From positions 118,356 through 182,355 of the forward strand of contig NZ_VMNK01000014.1 in assembly GCF_007625155.1 (NCBI RefSeq): DNA of 64,000 nucleotides, in the 5' to 3' direction. Made by a program: the position numbers and the translations under genes. This stretch comes from Denitromonas halophila. GTDB taxonomy: Bacteria > Pseudomonadota > Gammaproteobacteria > Burkholderiales > Rhodocyclaceae. The notes below the pieces were generated by a model that searched no databases, was not told the origin of the DNA, and saw only the letters and a list, made by a program, of their open reading frames with translations. Below are positions 19,953 to 28,954 of this stretch, piece by piece (within the stretch, counting starts at the first letter, position 1; every line of letters begins with the position of its first letter).

Positions 19953-20932
19953 TCTCCAAGAAAAACTTCACGAAACGTATTCACTGCAGACTCCAGCGTT
20001 GTTTCGCTCTGGTGGAGATAGGACGACAGTTTTGCGACGCCGTAGTCATCGAGCAACATGTCGTGTTGTTCGATCCATTCCGGGTCATCGAGAACAATGA
20101 CGTGCTCCGGCATGCTCTGGGGAGACATTACGGTCAGCAGCGTTCGGGACGATGCGCCATTGAAGCCGATCACCAGGCGCGCGCCGCGCGCATCGCGCGC
20201 GATCAGCACTTGCAGCTCGCAGCTCGTCTTTCGCAGGAACGCGGTGACCAGGTACAACCAGAAGCTGGCGGCAAGGTTGCGGTGTTGTTCGCTGTCGGGC
20301 AGGGGCAGTACGAGGGCTTTTTCGATGGGGCTTCCACCACTGCCCAGTACTGGTCGCATCAATAAACCGATCGCCAGAATGATTCGTCGAATCGCATCGG
20401 GGGCGGTCTCCGTTGAGATCATTTCAGCGAATCGGGCGATGGAGGTGCCGCGCACGAAATGCCCCAAGGGGTCAGCGGCCACGGCCAAAGCGAAATCGTC
20501 GGCGCAGTTCAAGGCCGCGAGTTCGGCGAGTGTTTGCGCCAGTTCGGCGCCGGACAAGGCACCGCGGGCCACCGAACGGAGCTGACCGAAGGGGCGCGAC
20601 AAACCGGCCGGGCCGCAACGGAACATGAGCAGATCGTCACGCTCAATGGTGGCTACGGTAAGAAAGGGAAAGCGTCGCCCCGAGGCATCCTGACTGGGAC
20701 GCAAGTGACCAACCACCGACAGACGACTGCGCGGGCCGACAAAGGCGAAATCGACCGCGGGTGCTTCGTCATAGGCGATTTTCCAGCGCGGGTCTTCAGA
20801 GAGCAACTCCATGGCGGAGGAGAGCCACCGGTCAAGCATGCGGGTCAGGCTGTGCTGGTTGGGTCCCTTCACAAAATCCCCGCGGCTGGGCAGTTTGCCA
20901 AAGCAGGTGGCAGGTGCGGACACGTGGGTCAT
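19949..20932 (-). CDS. tagF: Type VI secretion accessory protein TagF
   Basis: 327 residues. The N-terminal half is the TagF/ImpM domain: CFGKLPSRGDFVKGPNQ near residue 11 and GRRFPFLTV near 85 are diagnostic. TagF represses T6SS assembly post-translationally in Pseudomonas by binding Fha. The C-terminal third is less conserved. No PppA phosphatase domain is fused. Both ends overlap neighbours by four bases (tssM upstream, ompA downstream), implying coupled translation. Confidence 0.88.
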   Translation of the reverse strand: MTHVSAPATCFGKLPSRGDFVKGPNQHSLTRMLDRWLSSAMELLSEDPRWKIAYDEAPAVDFAFVGPRSRLSVVGHLRPSQDASGRRFPFLTVATIERDDLLMFRCGPAGLSRPFGQLRSVARGALSGAELAQTLAELAALNCADDFALAVAADPLGHFVRGTSIARFAEMISTETAPDAIRRIILAIGLLMRPVLGSGGSPIEKALVLPLPDSEQHRNLAASFWLYLVTAFLRKTSCELQVLIARDARGARLVIGFNGASSRTLLTVMSPQSMPEHVIVLDDPEWIEQHDMLLDDYGVAKLSSYLHQSETTLESAVNTFREVFLGE

Positions 20933-23900
20933 TGCGCGACTCCCGTGCTTGACATGGCCACGGCAGGCGTTGAAACCGGTCCATTGGCAGGCCGGCGCCG
21001 CTGCCCGGCGATTTCAGCTGGCAATACAACACCGCCTAGGCCGCGCTGTGGCGCATTGCCATCGCTGGGCGCGGCTTGTGCCTGGGCACTGCTGATGACG
21101 CGCAGATCAACACTGACCTCGACGCCATCGCGAGACCAAGACAAGCGGAAACTGTTGTCGGGCTGCCTCACGCGCCGGGCCGAGTTGATCATCTTCTCCA
21201 GGCCAAAGCGACCGGGGAAGTTCACCAGTTCGATGGATCGGCCGTCGAAGGCTGTCGAAACGATTCGCGCGCCAGGAAGGCCGGCGGCATTGGGCCACAC
21301 AAAGTTCGCCCATTGCGCTGGACCGTTGCGGTAGTCCAGTTTCTGACCATCGATCTCGATGACGTAGCCGGTCGCGCCGGGCACGGGCAGCGGTCGCAGC
21401 ATGAAGACCGTCTGCGGTTGTGCGCTACCGTCTTCTCCATTGGCGGCCGCGCCGTCAAGAGACGACACCCAGCGTGAGAAACCGGTCATGAACTCGCTTT
21501 GCAAGGCGATGCCCAGATCGCCCCAGGTACGCGGTGTCACGGTGTTGCCTCGGCGCACGACAAGCGCGCCCATGGTGGTATCCACATACTTGGCGATGGC
21601 GCCCTCAGGACCAAAGACCTGTGCAATTTCCAGCGGTGAGGCTTCAATGCCTGCTTTTGCGGAAAACGGGTATTTGATGGCCAGCTTTCGGTTGAAGGGT
21701 TCGTAAACCTGAATTCCCCAGGACTTGTTCAACTCGTGCTCGGCGGGTTGAATGACCGCAGAAAAGCTCTGCAACAGCGGGCGCAGCAACAGTGGCCGCA
21801 GCACAGCGCGTTGGTTGTCCGGCATGCCGTTGAGCATCTGTTCATCAACAAACCGCAGGGTGTCGGCCAGTTCGGAGTCGCCGCCGTCGATGGTTTCGCG
21901 CAGTAGCTTGATCGCGCCCGGCCCTGGATCCCCCTGGTTTTTAAGTTGATTCAGCCGGGTGCGAACCTTGGACAATTGCTTGAGATAGGTACTCGAAAGC
22001 GGTTCGGCGTTGTCTCGCGAGATCATCAACCGACCGAAACCGGCAAACTCTTTGCCGATCGGCCCCATGGCCACTTCAACCGCTTTTGCGCTCATGTTGA
22101 CGTCGACTTGGACCCGACTGGGCGCCATGCGCAGCACCGAACGTTTGAACCACTCGACAAAACCTTTCTGCGCGCGCTCGATGCCCACATTGGCCATCGA
22201 CGGGTTATCCCAGGATGTCTGGTCGAAAATCACCTGAATCAAGGTGCCAATTGGTGATGTTGCCGGGTCGCCCAGGCGATTCATGCCGGCGACCGCGGCG
22301 GGGAAGGACTCGAATGCGCTAACACTGATTCCCTGCACGAAGCGTGTCCATTCTTCGGCATATTCCTGCTTGTACATCGCGATCAGCGATTTCTGAATCT
22401 GCTCGGGACTGCCTTCGAGCGTGAGATCGTCCTTGACCGAGGTTTTCAGCACCCAGTCGGCGCTGTTGTGTTCGCTGGTGGCCGCTTCCTTGATGGCGCG
22501 CTGCACGTAGTCACGCCATGCGTCGACCGTAAATGCGCCCGACACGACGTAGCTGCCAGAGACGAGCTTTGCATTGTCGGCCCCGACAATATTGGACACC
22601 GTGAGGGGCGGGAAACGTGTCGATGCGCGCGCCTTGAGTTCGGCATACACGCGCTCGGCGGCAGGCATGCCACGCACAACGCGGCGCAACTTGTCCCGGG
22701 TCTGATCGACAATGGCCAGATTGTTGGTGAGCGTGGGCCACTCAGGATGATTGGCGTGTTCGAGGTGGAAGCTCAGAATGCGCTCGGCAGCGCGGATCAT
22801 CTGTTCGCGGGTCATGGTGCCGCGATTCGCTTCGAGCCAACTCCGCCAGAAGCGGGTGATCTGGTCGGATAAATGCCCCACTTCGATATGGTCGTGGCTG
22901 GCCAGCATCAGATAGGTCTTGAGCGCGTTGTACGCGTCGTCCACCTCGGTCGGCATGGCCTTCTGATAGGCCCCACCCGCCGTGGGTTCGGAAACATCCT
23001 TGGTGGGCGTTTTCTCGGCTTGATTGTTCACCTCGATCAAAAACGCCTCAAGGCGCTGCTGCACGGGCTTGAGCATGAGGTTGCTGACGCCGGCAAAGTA
23101 TTCGGTCCTCAGTTTGTCCGTGAGCTGTTCGCCTCGGTACAGTCCGAACCCGAGTGAAATCGGATGCGTATCGTTGAAGCGTTCGAGTTGTCCGAGCCGG
23201 TCCTGAAGAATCGCCAAGGCTTCAAAACGCGATTGCAGATCGAGGCGCCCATCCTGAACGCGGACCGCCTGACGCAGGTCTTGCTCGACATTCATGAGCA
23301 ATTCCCGATTGTTCAAGAAGGACCAGCTCCAGCTCCCCAGCATCAGTCCAAACAGGCACAGGCTGCCGAAGACAGCCGCCTGGCGCCAGCGCATCCGCGA
23401 TCGACTGGCATACTGACGAACCAGATTCCTGTCGGCAAAGACGACCTTCGAGAAAAGGTCCTTCAGGAAGAAGCCATGATTCGAGGTGGCCCGAACCGGC
23501 ATGGGGCCATCGCCGACCAGCCCGAATTTATGCGTGATCCGCTCGTTCGCCAGTGGCTTGGTCTCGCCATTCTGAAGTGCCGAGGTAATGTAGAAGCCGC
23601 GAAATATCGGTTTGAATTGAAAGGGGTTTTCTTCAAAAAGCGTGGCCAGAAAGGCTTTTAATGCAGGTTTGATGCTGGCAAATTCAGACGGAAAGGTGAG
23701 TAGCCCCGGTGGCGAGCTTTCGCCCAGGCTGCGTGACATCTGCGCGACACTCAGCGCCCTCAGGCCTTCGTAGAGTTCGTCGAATCGTTGATCGAACTGC
23801 GCAATGGCGTCTTCGTTCCCGGCTGGGTCGTAGGGGAGGGTGGCGCCCCACACGCGGTCCCGCTCATTCCAGTCGAGGTCATGAAAGAAATCATGAAAAC

Positions 23901-24714
23901 CCGGTATCAGGTCGGCCTTGCTGAACAGCACATACACCGGCGCAAACACCGCGAGGTTTTCGGTCAGCTCCTGAACCCGCTGACGCAGATTCTTCGCCAG
24001 GGTCATCGCAAAGCTCGGTGAGTTGCCAAGAAGCTCGCCAATGCTGACCGTCACGATGATCCCGTTGATCGGCGCACGTGGACGGTATTTTTTCAGCAGG
24101 CTCAGAAAGCCCAGCCATTCAGCGCGATCTTCTTCGTGAATGGAATACCGGCCGGCGGTATCGAGCAGGATGCCTTCCGTCGTGAAGAACCAGTCGCAGT
24201 TGCGCGTGCCGCCGATACCTTTGATCACGCTGCTGCCACCGTCGTCAAACGGAAACGTCAAGCCGGAGTTGACGATGGCGGTGCTTTTTCCCGCGGCGGG
24301 GTTTCCGATGGTCATGTACCACGGCAACTCATACAAGGCGGCAGCGCCGGAGGTTTGGCCGAGGCGCGAGGTCTTGATGGTTTTGACCGCCGCGTGCATG
24401 CGCTCCTGAAGTACAGCAATGTCAGATTTGACGGCGTCGTTGGCCGCCGCCTTGGCGTGTTCGCCCTGTTGTTCCAGCATGGCGCCAAGATCTTCGGCCG
24501 ATCGTCGGGCGCGACGTCGGCGAACAAACCAGACGACAAGCCACAACGCAAGGAGCACGCCGCTGGCCATCGCCGCCCAGAACAAGGCAACTTTCAGTGT
24601 TTTTGCACCAAGAAAGAAGAAGGCCATGGCCGCGCCGATACCGATGAAGGCGAGAAGCCGGGAGTCGCTAAGAAGGGATCGAAGTCGTGACATGAGAGCG
24701 GAATATCGAATCAA
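20929..24714 (-). CDS. tssM: Type VI secretion membrane protein TssM (IcmF)
   Basis: 1261 residues, or 1254 from ATG 24693. Two N-terminal membrane segments (about 20-37 and 45-65) flank a short loop, then a cytoplasmic NTPase-like domain with Walker A GNPAAGKST (about 138) and LLDTAGRY. A third membrane segment lies at about 445-465, and the remaining ~790 residues are periplasmic. TssM forms the trans-envelope channel with TssJ and TssL; neither is encoded here. The 5' end overlaps the preceding unknown gene by 4 nt. Full length and intact motifs suggest a working protein. Confidence 0.94.
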   Translation of the reverse strand: MIRYSALMSRLRSLLSDSRLLAFIGIGAAMAFFFLGAKTLKVALFWAAMASGVLLALWLVVWFVRRRRARRSAEDLGAMLEQQGEHAKAAANDAVKSDIAVLQERMHAAVKTIKTSRLGQTSGAAALYELPWYMTIGNPAAGKSTAIVNSGLTFPFDDGGSSVIKGIGGTRNCDWFFTTEGILLDTAGRYSIHEEDRAEWLGFLSLLKKYRPRAPINGIIVTVSIGELLGNSPSFAMTLAKNLRQRVQELTENLAVFAPVYVLFSKADLIPGFHDFFHDLDWNERDRVWGATLPYDPAGNEDAIAQFDQRFDELYEGLRALSVAQMSRSLGESSPPGLLTFPSEFASIKPALKAFLATLFEENPFQFKPIFRGFYITSALQNGETKPLANERITHKFGLVGDGPMPVRATSNHGFFLKDLFSKVVFADRNLVRQYASRSRMRWRQAAVFGSLCLFGLMLGSWSWSFLNNRELLMNVEQDLRQAVRVQDGRLDLQSRFEALAILQDRLGQLERFNDTHPISLGFGLYRGEQLTDKLRTEYFAGVSNLMLKPVQQRLEAFLIEVNNQAEKTPTKDVSEPTAGGAYQKAMPTEVDDAYNALKTYLMLASHDHIEVGHLSDQITRFWRSWLEANRGTMTREQMIRAAERILSFHLEHANHPEWPTLTNNLAIVDQTRDKLRRVVRGMPAAERVYAELKARASTRFPPLTVSNIVGADNAKLVSGSYVVSGAFTVDAWRDYVQRAIKEAATSEHNSADWVLKTSVKDDLTLEGSPEQIQKSLIAMYKQEYAEEWTRFVQGISVSAFESFPAAVAGMNRLGDPATSPIGTLIQVIFDQTSWDNPSMANVGIERAQKGFVEWFKRSVLRMAPSRVQVDVNMSAKAVEVAMGPIGKEFAGFGRLMISRDNAEPLSSTYLKQLSKVRTRLNQLKNQGDPGPGAIKLLRETIDGGDSELADTLRFVDEQMLNGMPDNQRAVLRPLLLRPLLQSFSAVIQPAEHELNKSWGIQVYEPFNRKLAIKYPFSAKAGIEASPLEIAQVFGPEGAIAKYVDTTMGALVVRRGNTVTPRTWGDLGIALQSEFMTGFSRWVSSLDGAAANGEDGSAQPQTVFMLRPLPVPGATGYVIEIDGQKLDYRNGPAQWANFVWPNAAGLPGARIVSTAFDGRSIELVNFPGRFGLEKMINSARRVRQPDNSFRLSWSRDGVEVSVDLRVISSAQAQAAPSDGNAPQRGLGGVVLPAEIAGQRRRPANGPVSTPAVAMSSTGVAQ

Positions 24715-26129
24715 ACGGCAGGGGGCATGCCACCAGCCACAAGCGGCATCGGGCGGAGGAGCACGGCTGAGCGTGCCGTGGGATGTTGTTGGCTAATGCA
24801 AAGGACGGGCTGTGCAAGCGACAGGGCGTGTTCATGCGCGCAAGCAAGGGCGAGCAGGGCGCCGAAGGGGGGCGTTGCGCCGCAGGCGGCGCCGATGCAG
24901 GGGCAATCGGCGAGCGGATCGAGCTCGGTAAATGTTTCGCCCAGGGCGTCCAGTAGTTCCCCGACGCGACTTTGCCGATGGTCTGCGTCACTGACAACGG
25001 CCTTGATGTCGGCTGGCGCAACGCGATGAACAGCGAGTAGTCCGGCGATCAGTTGCTCGATCAAGGCGCCACTGATCCGGCCGCCGGCGTCGACTGATTT
25101 TTCGCGCTCGGCCGCGCTGACACGCGTCAGTTGGACTGAGGTATCGGAGCTGTCGGGATTGCCGAAAAGCAGACATACCCCGCATTCGCCCGGGATTTGC
25201 CCGCTTTGACGGTCGGCCGAGAACAAGCCTTGGCGGCCAGACCATGACGCGGCGGTGCGTGATCCGATTGATGATGCAGCGGCCAAAACCATGGTGAGTG
25301 CGTCGTTCGAGGTGCCCGCCGCATCGAGAACCATTCGGTCAATGTGCGCCATGACGTCGGACTCGTTGGCCGCCGCTCGAAGGCTCAGCGCCCGTTGCGT
25401 GGGCTCGAACGCGGCCAGATAGTGTGATTCGAGCCAGGACTGCAAGCGGGGAAACAGTGCCGCATCGATACCTGGAGGGATAAGCCACACCAGATTCAGG
25501 CGGGATATTGCGGTGCACTGACTCAGTGCCTCCTGTGCCTGGGCGATCCCCGCGGGAAGAATCAAATCGACCAGTGCGAGCATTCGTAAATGTTCAGAGC
25601 GCCCGATGTCTTCGGCCAGCGAAGCGTCGTGCTGCGCAAGACTTTCGCCGATGTCATCCGTGTCGAGCGCGTCGATGCGCGCCGTAAAGATCGGAAATCC
25701 GGCGTCGTCGAGAAGTGAATTGTCAGGTGTTGGCCGGACTCCGGTGGCCTGCGCCGCCAGCATGTCCGACGGGCCATCGCCGCTCCCGGAAATGGCGAAC
25801 GCACCGATGAGGTTGATCGTGAAGCCACGCTCAATTTCAGCAGTCTGTGTGGCGCCGTTCGCCAACGGGTCGACGCTGTCGCTTGGCGCCGATGTCTGAG
25901 AAGCCGCCGGCGCTTTGAGATGTTCAATAAAGCCGCGCAGCAACGCATATCCGCCGACAATCGCCAAGGGCAGGGCGCCCAAGTAGAGAAACAACTCGGT
26001 GGTGGATGGCGTGTGATCATTACCTTGCCACCAGCCCAGCACCAACGCCCAGATGAGTGCAACAGCAAGAAGACTCGCACCGATTATTTTGAATGCCGAC
26101 ACAATCATGGGGGATGAACGCTGGCTCAA
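24711..26129 (-). CDS. T6SS-linked membrane protein of unknown function
   Basis: 472 residues. Two N-terminal membrane helices (about 12-32 and 45-63) are followed by about 400 residues that look cytoplasmic or periplasmic and globular, with CPCIGAACG near residue 425 but no catalytic motif I recognise. It overlaps tssM by 4 nt and lies between it and PAAR, so it very likely serves the same secretion machine. It is not TssL: the length and the missing TssL fold/TM position argue against that. Accessory genes peculiar to certain T6SS subtypes occupy this position; I cannot name it. Confidence 0.75.
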   Translation of the reverse strand: MSQRSSPMIVSAFKIIGASLLAVALIWALVLGWWQGNDHTPSTTELFLYLGALPLAIVGGYALLRGFIEHLKAPAASQTSAPSDSVDPLANGATQTAEIERGFTINLIGAFAISGSGDGPSDMLAAQATGVRPTPDNSLLDDAGFPIFTARIDALDTDDIGESLAQHDASLAEDIGRSEHLRMLALVDLILPAGIAQAQEALSQCTAISRLNLVWLIPPGIDAALFPRLQSWLESHYLAAFEPTQRALSLRAAANESDVMAHIDRMVLDAAGTSNDALTMVLAAASSIGSRTAASWSGRQGLFSADRQSGQIPGECGVCLLFGNPDSSDTSVQLTRVSAAEREKSVDAGGRISGALIEQLIAGLLAVHRVAPADIKAVVSDADHRQSRVGELLDALGETFTELDPLADCPCIGAACGATPPFGALLALACAHEHALSLAQPVLCISQQHPTARSAVLLRPMPLVAGGMPPAV

Positions 26130-26392
26130 TCGGTGGTCAGGGACTGGCTGGCAATCAGTGATGCACCGCAGGCGGTGAGATCGCCGTGGCGTGCGGCGGG
26201 CCGACCATCGATCAGCGCCGTCGGGTCACCCGTGGCGATGGTGGTCACGCGACCATGGCCTTTTTTTGGGCAGCTCACCTGGTCGCCGACACGGGCGATT
26301 CCTCGACCGCCGCAATCGCTGCTTCCAGACGCACTGATCACCGTTCCGCCGTGGCTGGTTTTGTCTCCCAGCAGAATAAAAGGGCGTGTCAT
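26126..26392 (-). CDS. PAAR-domain spike-tip protein
   Basis: 88 residues from ATG 26392, chosen because GGAG precedes it; the longer frame runs back into tagX. It is a stand-alone PAAR domain: the segments GDKTSHGGTVISAS, GDQVSCPKKGHG and GRPAARHGD carry the His/Cys residues that bind zinc at the tip. PAAR sharpens the VgrG spike. With no C-terminal extension it carries no effector itself. Its start follows the tagX stop by 43 bp, and its 3' end overlaps the next gene by 4 nt. Confidence 0.9.
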   Translation of the reverse strand: MTRPFILLGDKTSHGGTVISASGSSDCGGRGIARVGDQVSCPKKGHGRVTTIATGDPTALIDGRPAARHGDLTACGASLIASQSLTTD

Positions 26393-26435
26393 CACAATCT
26401 CCACTGACTCAATAGGGGTCCAGGCACCGCGACCG

Positions 26436-27296
26436 TCAGGACGCCGTGCTGCCCAGCACACCGTCTCGCCGTAATTCCACATGGCCGAAATCACGCATTC
26501 GCCACCGACCACCCCAGGTAAGGCCCACGGATTCGGCCAACTCGCCGTAAAGCGCATACCCGCGCATCGCCCACGGATCGTTCTCTGAAATGATCAATTT
26601 CCCATCCCGGACAAACGCACAATCTGCCGCCAGTCCGTATTGGTGGTAGCTCATGTAGGCGACAGCCTGAGTTACGCGGGACCCCAATGCCGCCAAACGG
26701 GCCTGGCGATCCGGGCTTCGGTACCCCTCAAGCAGCGTGATCTCATAGCCATACCGTTCTCGCATGGCCTGGATGACAAAGAGCAGGCGACGGGTGAAGT
26801 CGTCGTCCAGTTGAGACCAGTTGCGGCTGGCATCCATGACACCTGGGCGAATCTGCTCAACCTCGCGGGTCGTAAACACGTCCGGCGGCAAAGATGGCGG
26901 CGGAACCAATTGTTCGCCATGGAGCAGTGCGGCGATCTGGCGGTCGGGCACGTAGGTGCGCTCAGAAAAATCAAAAACCGTCGGCCCGCGCAGAAAAATG
27001 GCGACAAGCGGTGGGGTAGCAATCATCACCGCGCCGAAGAGGATGGCGGCACGGCGTCGGATGGCCCAGGCAAAACTGCTTCCAATCCGACCCTGCAAAC
27101 CGTATCGGGTCGCATCAATCATTGATGCCGCAAGCTTCGACAATTGCCATAAACGCAGCCTTAGCGAGCTCGCTGATTGTCGCCAGCTTGATGCCGCGAC
27201 AGCTCGCTGCTCAGGAAACATGAGCAGGACAACTGCGGCAAAAATGACGAAGAAATAGACCAGCAAACCTAGAAGGATCACGACGCGTGCTGCCAT
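26436..27296 (-). CDS. tagX: Membrane-anchored M15 peptidase, TagX-like
   Basis: 286 residues from ATG 27296; a TTG at 27362 would add 22 residues. Two hydrophobic segments (about 4-28 and 77-98) precede an M15 zinc peptidase domain with EGYRSPDRQ, the HxxGxAxD-like SYHQYGLAADCAF, WGGRW and DFGHVEL motifs, so all zinc ligands are present. M15 enzymes cut peptidoglycan cross-bridges or stems. TagX of Acinetobacter T6SS is a membrane-bound member that lets the apparatus cross the wall; the operon context here supports the same role. Confidence 0.85.
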   Translation of the reverse strand: MAARVVILLGLLVYFFVIFAAVVLLMFPEQRAVAASSWRQSASSLRLRLWQLSKLAASMIDATRYGLQGRIGSSFAWAIRRRAAILFGAVMIATPPLVAIFLRGPTVFDFSERTYVPDRQIAALLHGEQLVPPPSLPPDVFTTREVEQIRPGVMDASRNWSQLDDDFTRRLLFVIQAMRERYGYEITLLEGYRSPDRQARLAALGSRVTQAVAYMSYHQYGLAADCAFVRDGKLIISENDPWAMRGYALYGELAESVGLTWGGRWRMRDFGHVELRRDGVLGSTAS

Positions 27297-27419
27297 CCAT
27301 TCAAACGGGTGCTCGCCGGAAAATTTGTGCGAGTCGTTCTCAAAAGTTTTTCCGGCACCCAAAAAAGCGCTATCTTACGACATCCGGATATTTTGATCCC
27401 TATTTTTTACGACAATGTA

Positions 27420-28118
27420 ATGTCAGAACATACGAAAATGACCCCGGCGGCGACGCCCCGACTCGTCGGCGTCGGCAGCTCGCAGTCCAGCCAGTCATAT
27501 GTCAGCATCCTGAAAGACCTCGATCCGACACGTCCGGAGTCCCGTGCGTCGTCACGACGACCAAGGCTGTTGATCCCGATGCTTGCGCTTGCCGCGATTA
27601 CCGGCGGCGTCGTGGCGTCGCTTGTGGTGGGACATTTTTCGTTCGGGAGTCGTTGGACAGACAGCCTCGCGACGGTTTCGCCCTCCGTCGTGCAGCCAAT
27701 GTCGCCCATTGCTGACGCCAAGCACACCGATGAGACGACAGGTGACGGACCGTTGGTATTGCTTGGGTCACCTACGAACAACACTGCTGCAGTAATTGTT
27801 GAGACGCCTCAGCCGCAAACAGAGCCGCTCAGCCAAACGGTGGCGACTCAGGATGGCGCGATCATGCCATCGAAGCATTCGGTGGCAGAGCCCGTAAGCG
27901 CGATCGCCAAATCGCCACCGGGAAATGCCACGGCGCAGATCAAGCCACGCGCGAACCGAAAGCCGACCCGCGCCGACAAACGCCGCGCAACGAAATCGGT
28001 ACGTCAATCCCGCGTGAGTCATCGCGCGTCAAACAAGGCCGAGGTCGTTCAACAGGCCGCGGTTGAACGTGACGTCGATATCATCACGGCCATCGTCAAG
28101 GACGTACCCAAGCGCTAG
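27420..28118 (+). CDS. Single-pass membrane protein beside the T6SS operon
   Basis: 232 residues from ATG 27420. A short cytoplasmic tail (about 1-50), one membrane segment (about 51-71, LLIPMLALAAITGGVVASLVV), then a disordered Ser/Thr/Pro-rich periplasmic region and a strongly basic C-terminus (about 175-215, many Arg/Lys). No enzyme motif. It is divergent from tagX across an AT-rich gap of about 120 bp. I do not recognise the family; location alone suggests a T6SS accessory role. Confidence 0.65.
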   Translation: MSEHTKMTPAATPRLVGVGSSQSSQSYVSILKDLDPTRPESRASSRRPRLLIPMLALAAITGGVVASLVVGHFSFGSRWTDSLATVSPSVVQPMSPIADAKHTDETTGDGPLVLLGSPTNNTAAVIVETPQPQTEPLSQTVATQDGAIMPSKHSVAEPVSAIAKSPPGNATAQIKPRANRKPTRADKRRATKSVRQSRVSHRASNKAEVVQQAAVERDVDIITAIVKDVPKR

Positions 28119-28954
28119 TTGGTGCGCTCAGGACATGCGCAGCGGCATGCAGCAGTCGACTGCTGCGCGCGCACTCGCTGACGTCCTAACGGCAGGTATC
28201 CGCCCGCGGGGCCATTGCCGTGTCGGTCGTCGGTTGGTTGGACGCCAGCGCGCACCGGTGCCCCCGGGCGGTCACGACGAAGATGTCCCGCCAAGCGGCA
28301 TGGGCGCGATTCCGATTGCGATCCGAGTCATCGGACGGATAGCGCGATCTTTGGGTGGTATTGCGGCATCGCAGTCCGCTGTCGGGCTAGGCAATGGTTT
28401 GTAAATGCAATGCGTCGCGCGGCTCCCGGCTTCCGGCTCCCGCGGTCAGTTTGCCGTTGGCGTCGTCGCTGAAGCTCGGTCAAGAACGGACGCGTACAGC
28501 GTCGGGGCAACGCCAGGCTCGAATCCAATCCGTTCCGCGTGCTCAGGCGGCGCTCTTGCTGGCCGGCTTGAGACCGGTAGGCTCCTTTCATGCCCAGATT
28601 TTTGTGTAGATTGAGGACCAGATGAACGCGTTCAGCCAGGGGCGGAAGTTCCATCCCGGACAGCGTGGCCGGCAGGCGCAAATCGCGCAACAGCACAAAG
28701 GCTGAAAGCGATTTCTGCGAAAACCGAGCCCACGGTTGGTGCGGAGCTGCGCGCTTGTTCATCACCCTGTCAACGCTTCTCGGTACCGGGCGAGCAGGGG
28801 GCTTTTACCTCCAGGCTGCTGCGCCTGACCGGGCGCACCAATAACGAAAGACGCCTTGCGGCGCCTCTCTCAGTGCAGAACGACCACCGTTTGGCGCCGC
28901 GCGGCACGCCTGGCCGGGGATCGCTGGGGTGGGTCACCCCCCCGGCGGCCTGGT
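28119..28954. other. Gene-free stretch left of the DMSP island
   Basis: 836 bp. A minus-strand frame at 28328-28759 has a poor, Arg-rich composition and no recognisable family, so I do not call it. A perfect 18-bp palindrome lies at 28149-28166 and a weak hairpin facing the dddA 3' end at 28849-28866. Possibly decayed DNA from an insertion boundary. Confidence 0.6.

Noticed and set aside
28328..28759. Minus-strand frame of about 143 codons with a possible AGGGTG start
   Set aside because: Low-complexity, Arg-rich composition and no recognisable family; not enough to call a gene or transposase remnant.
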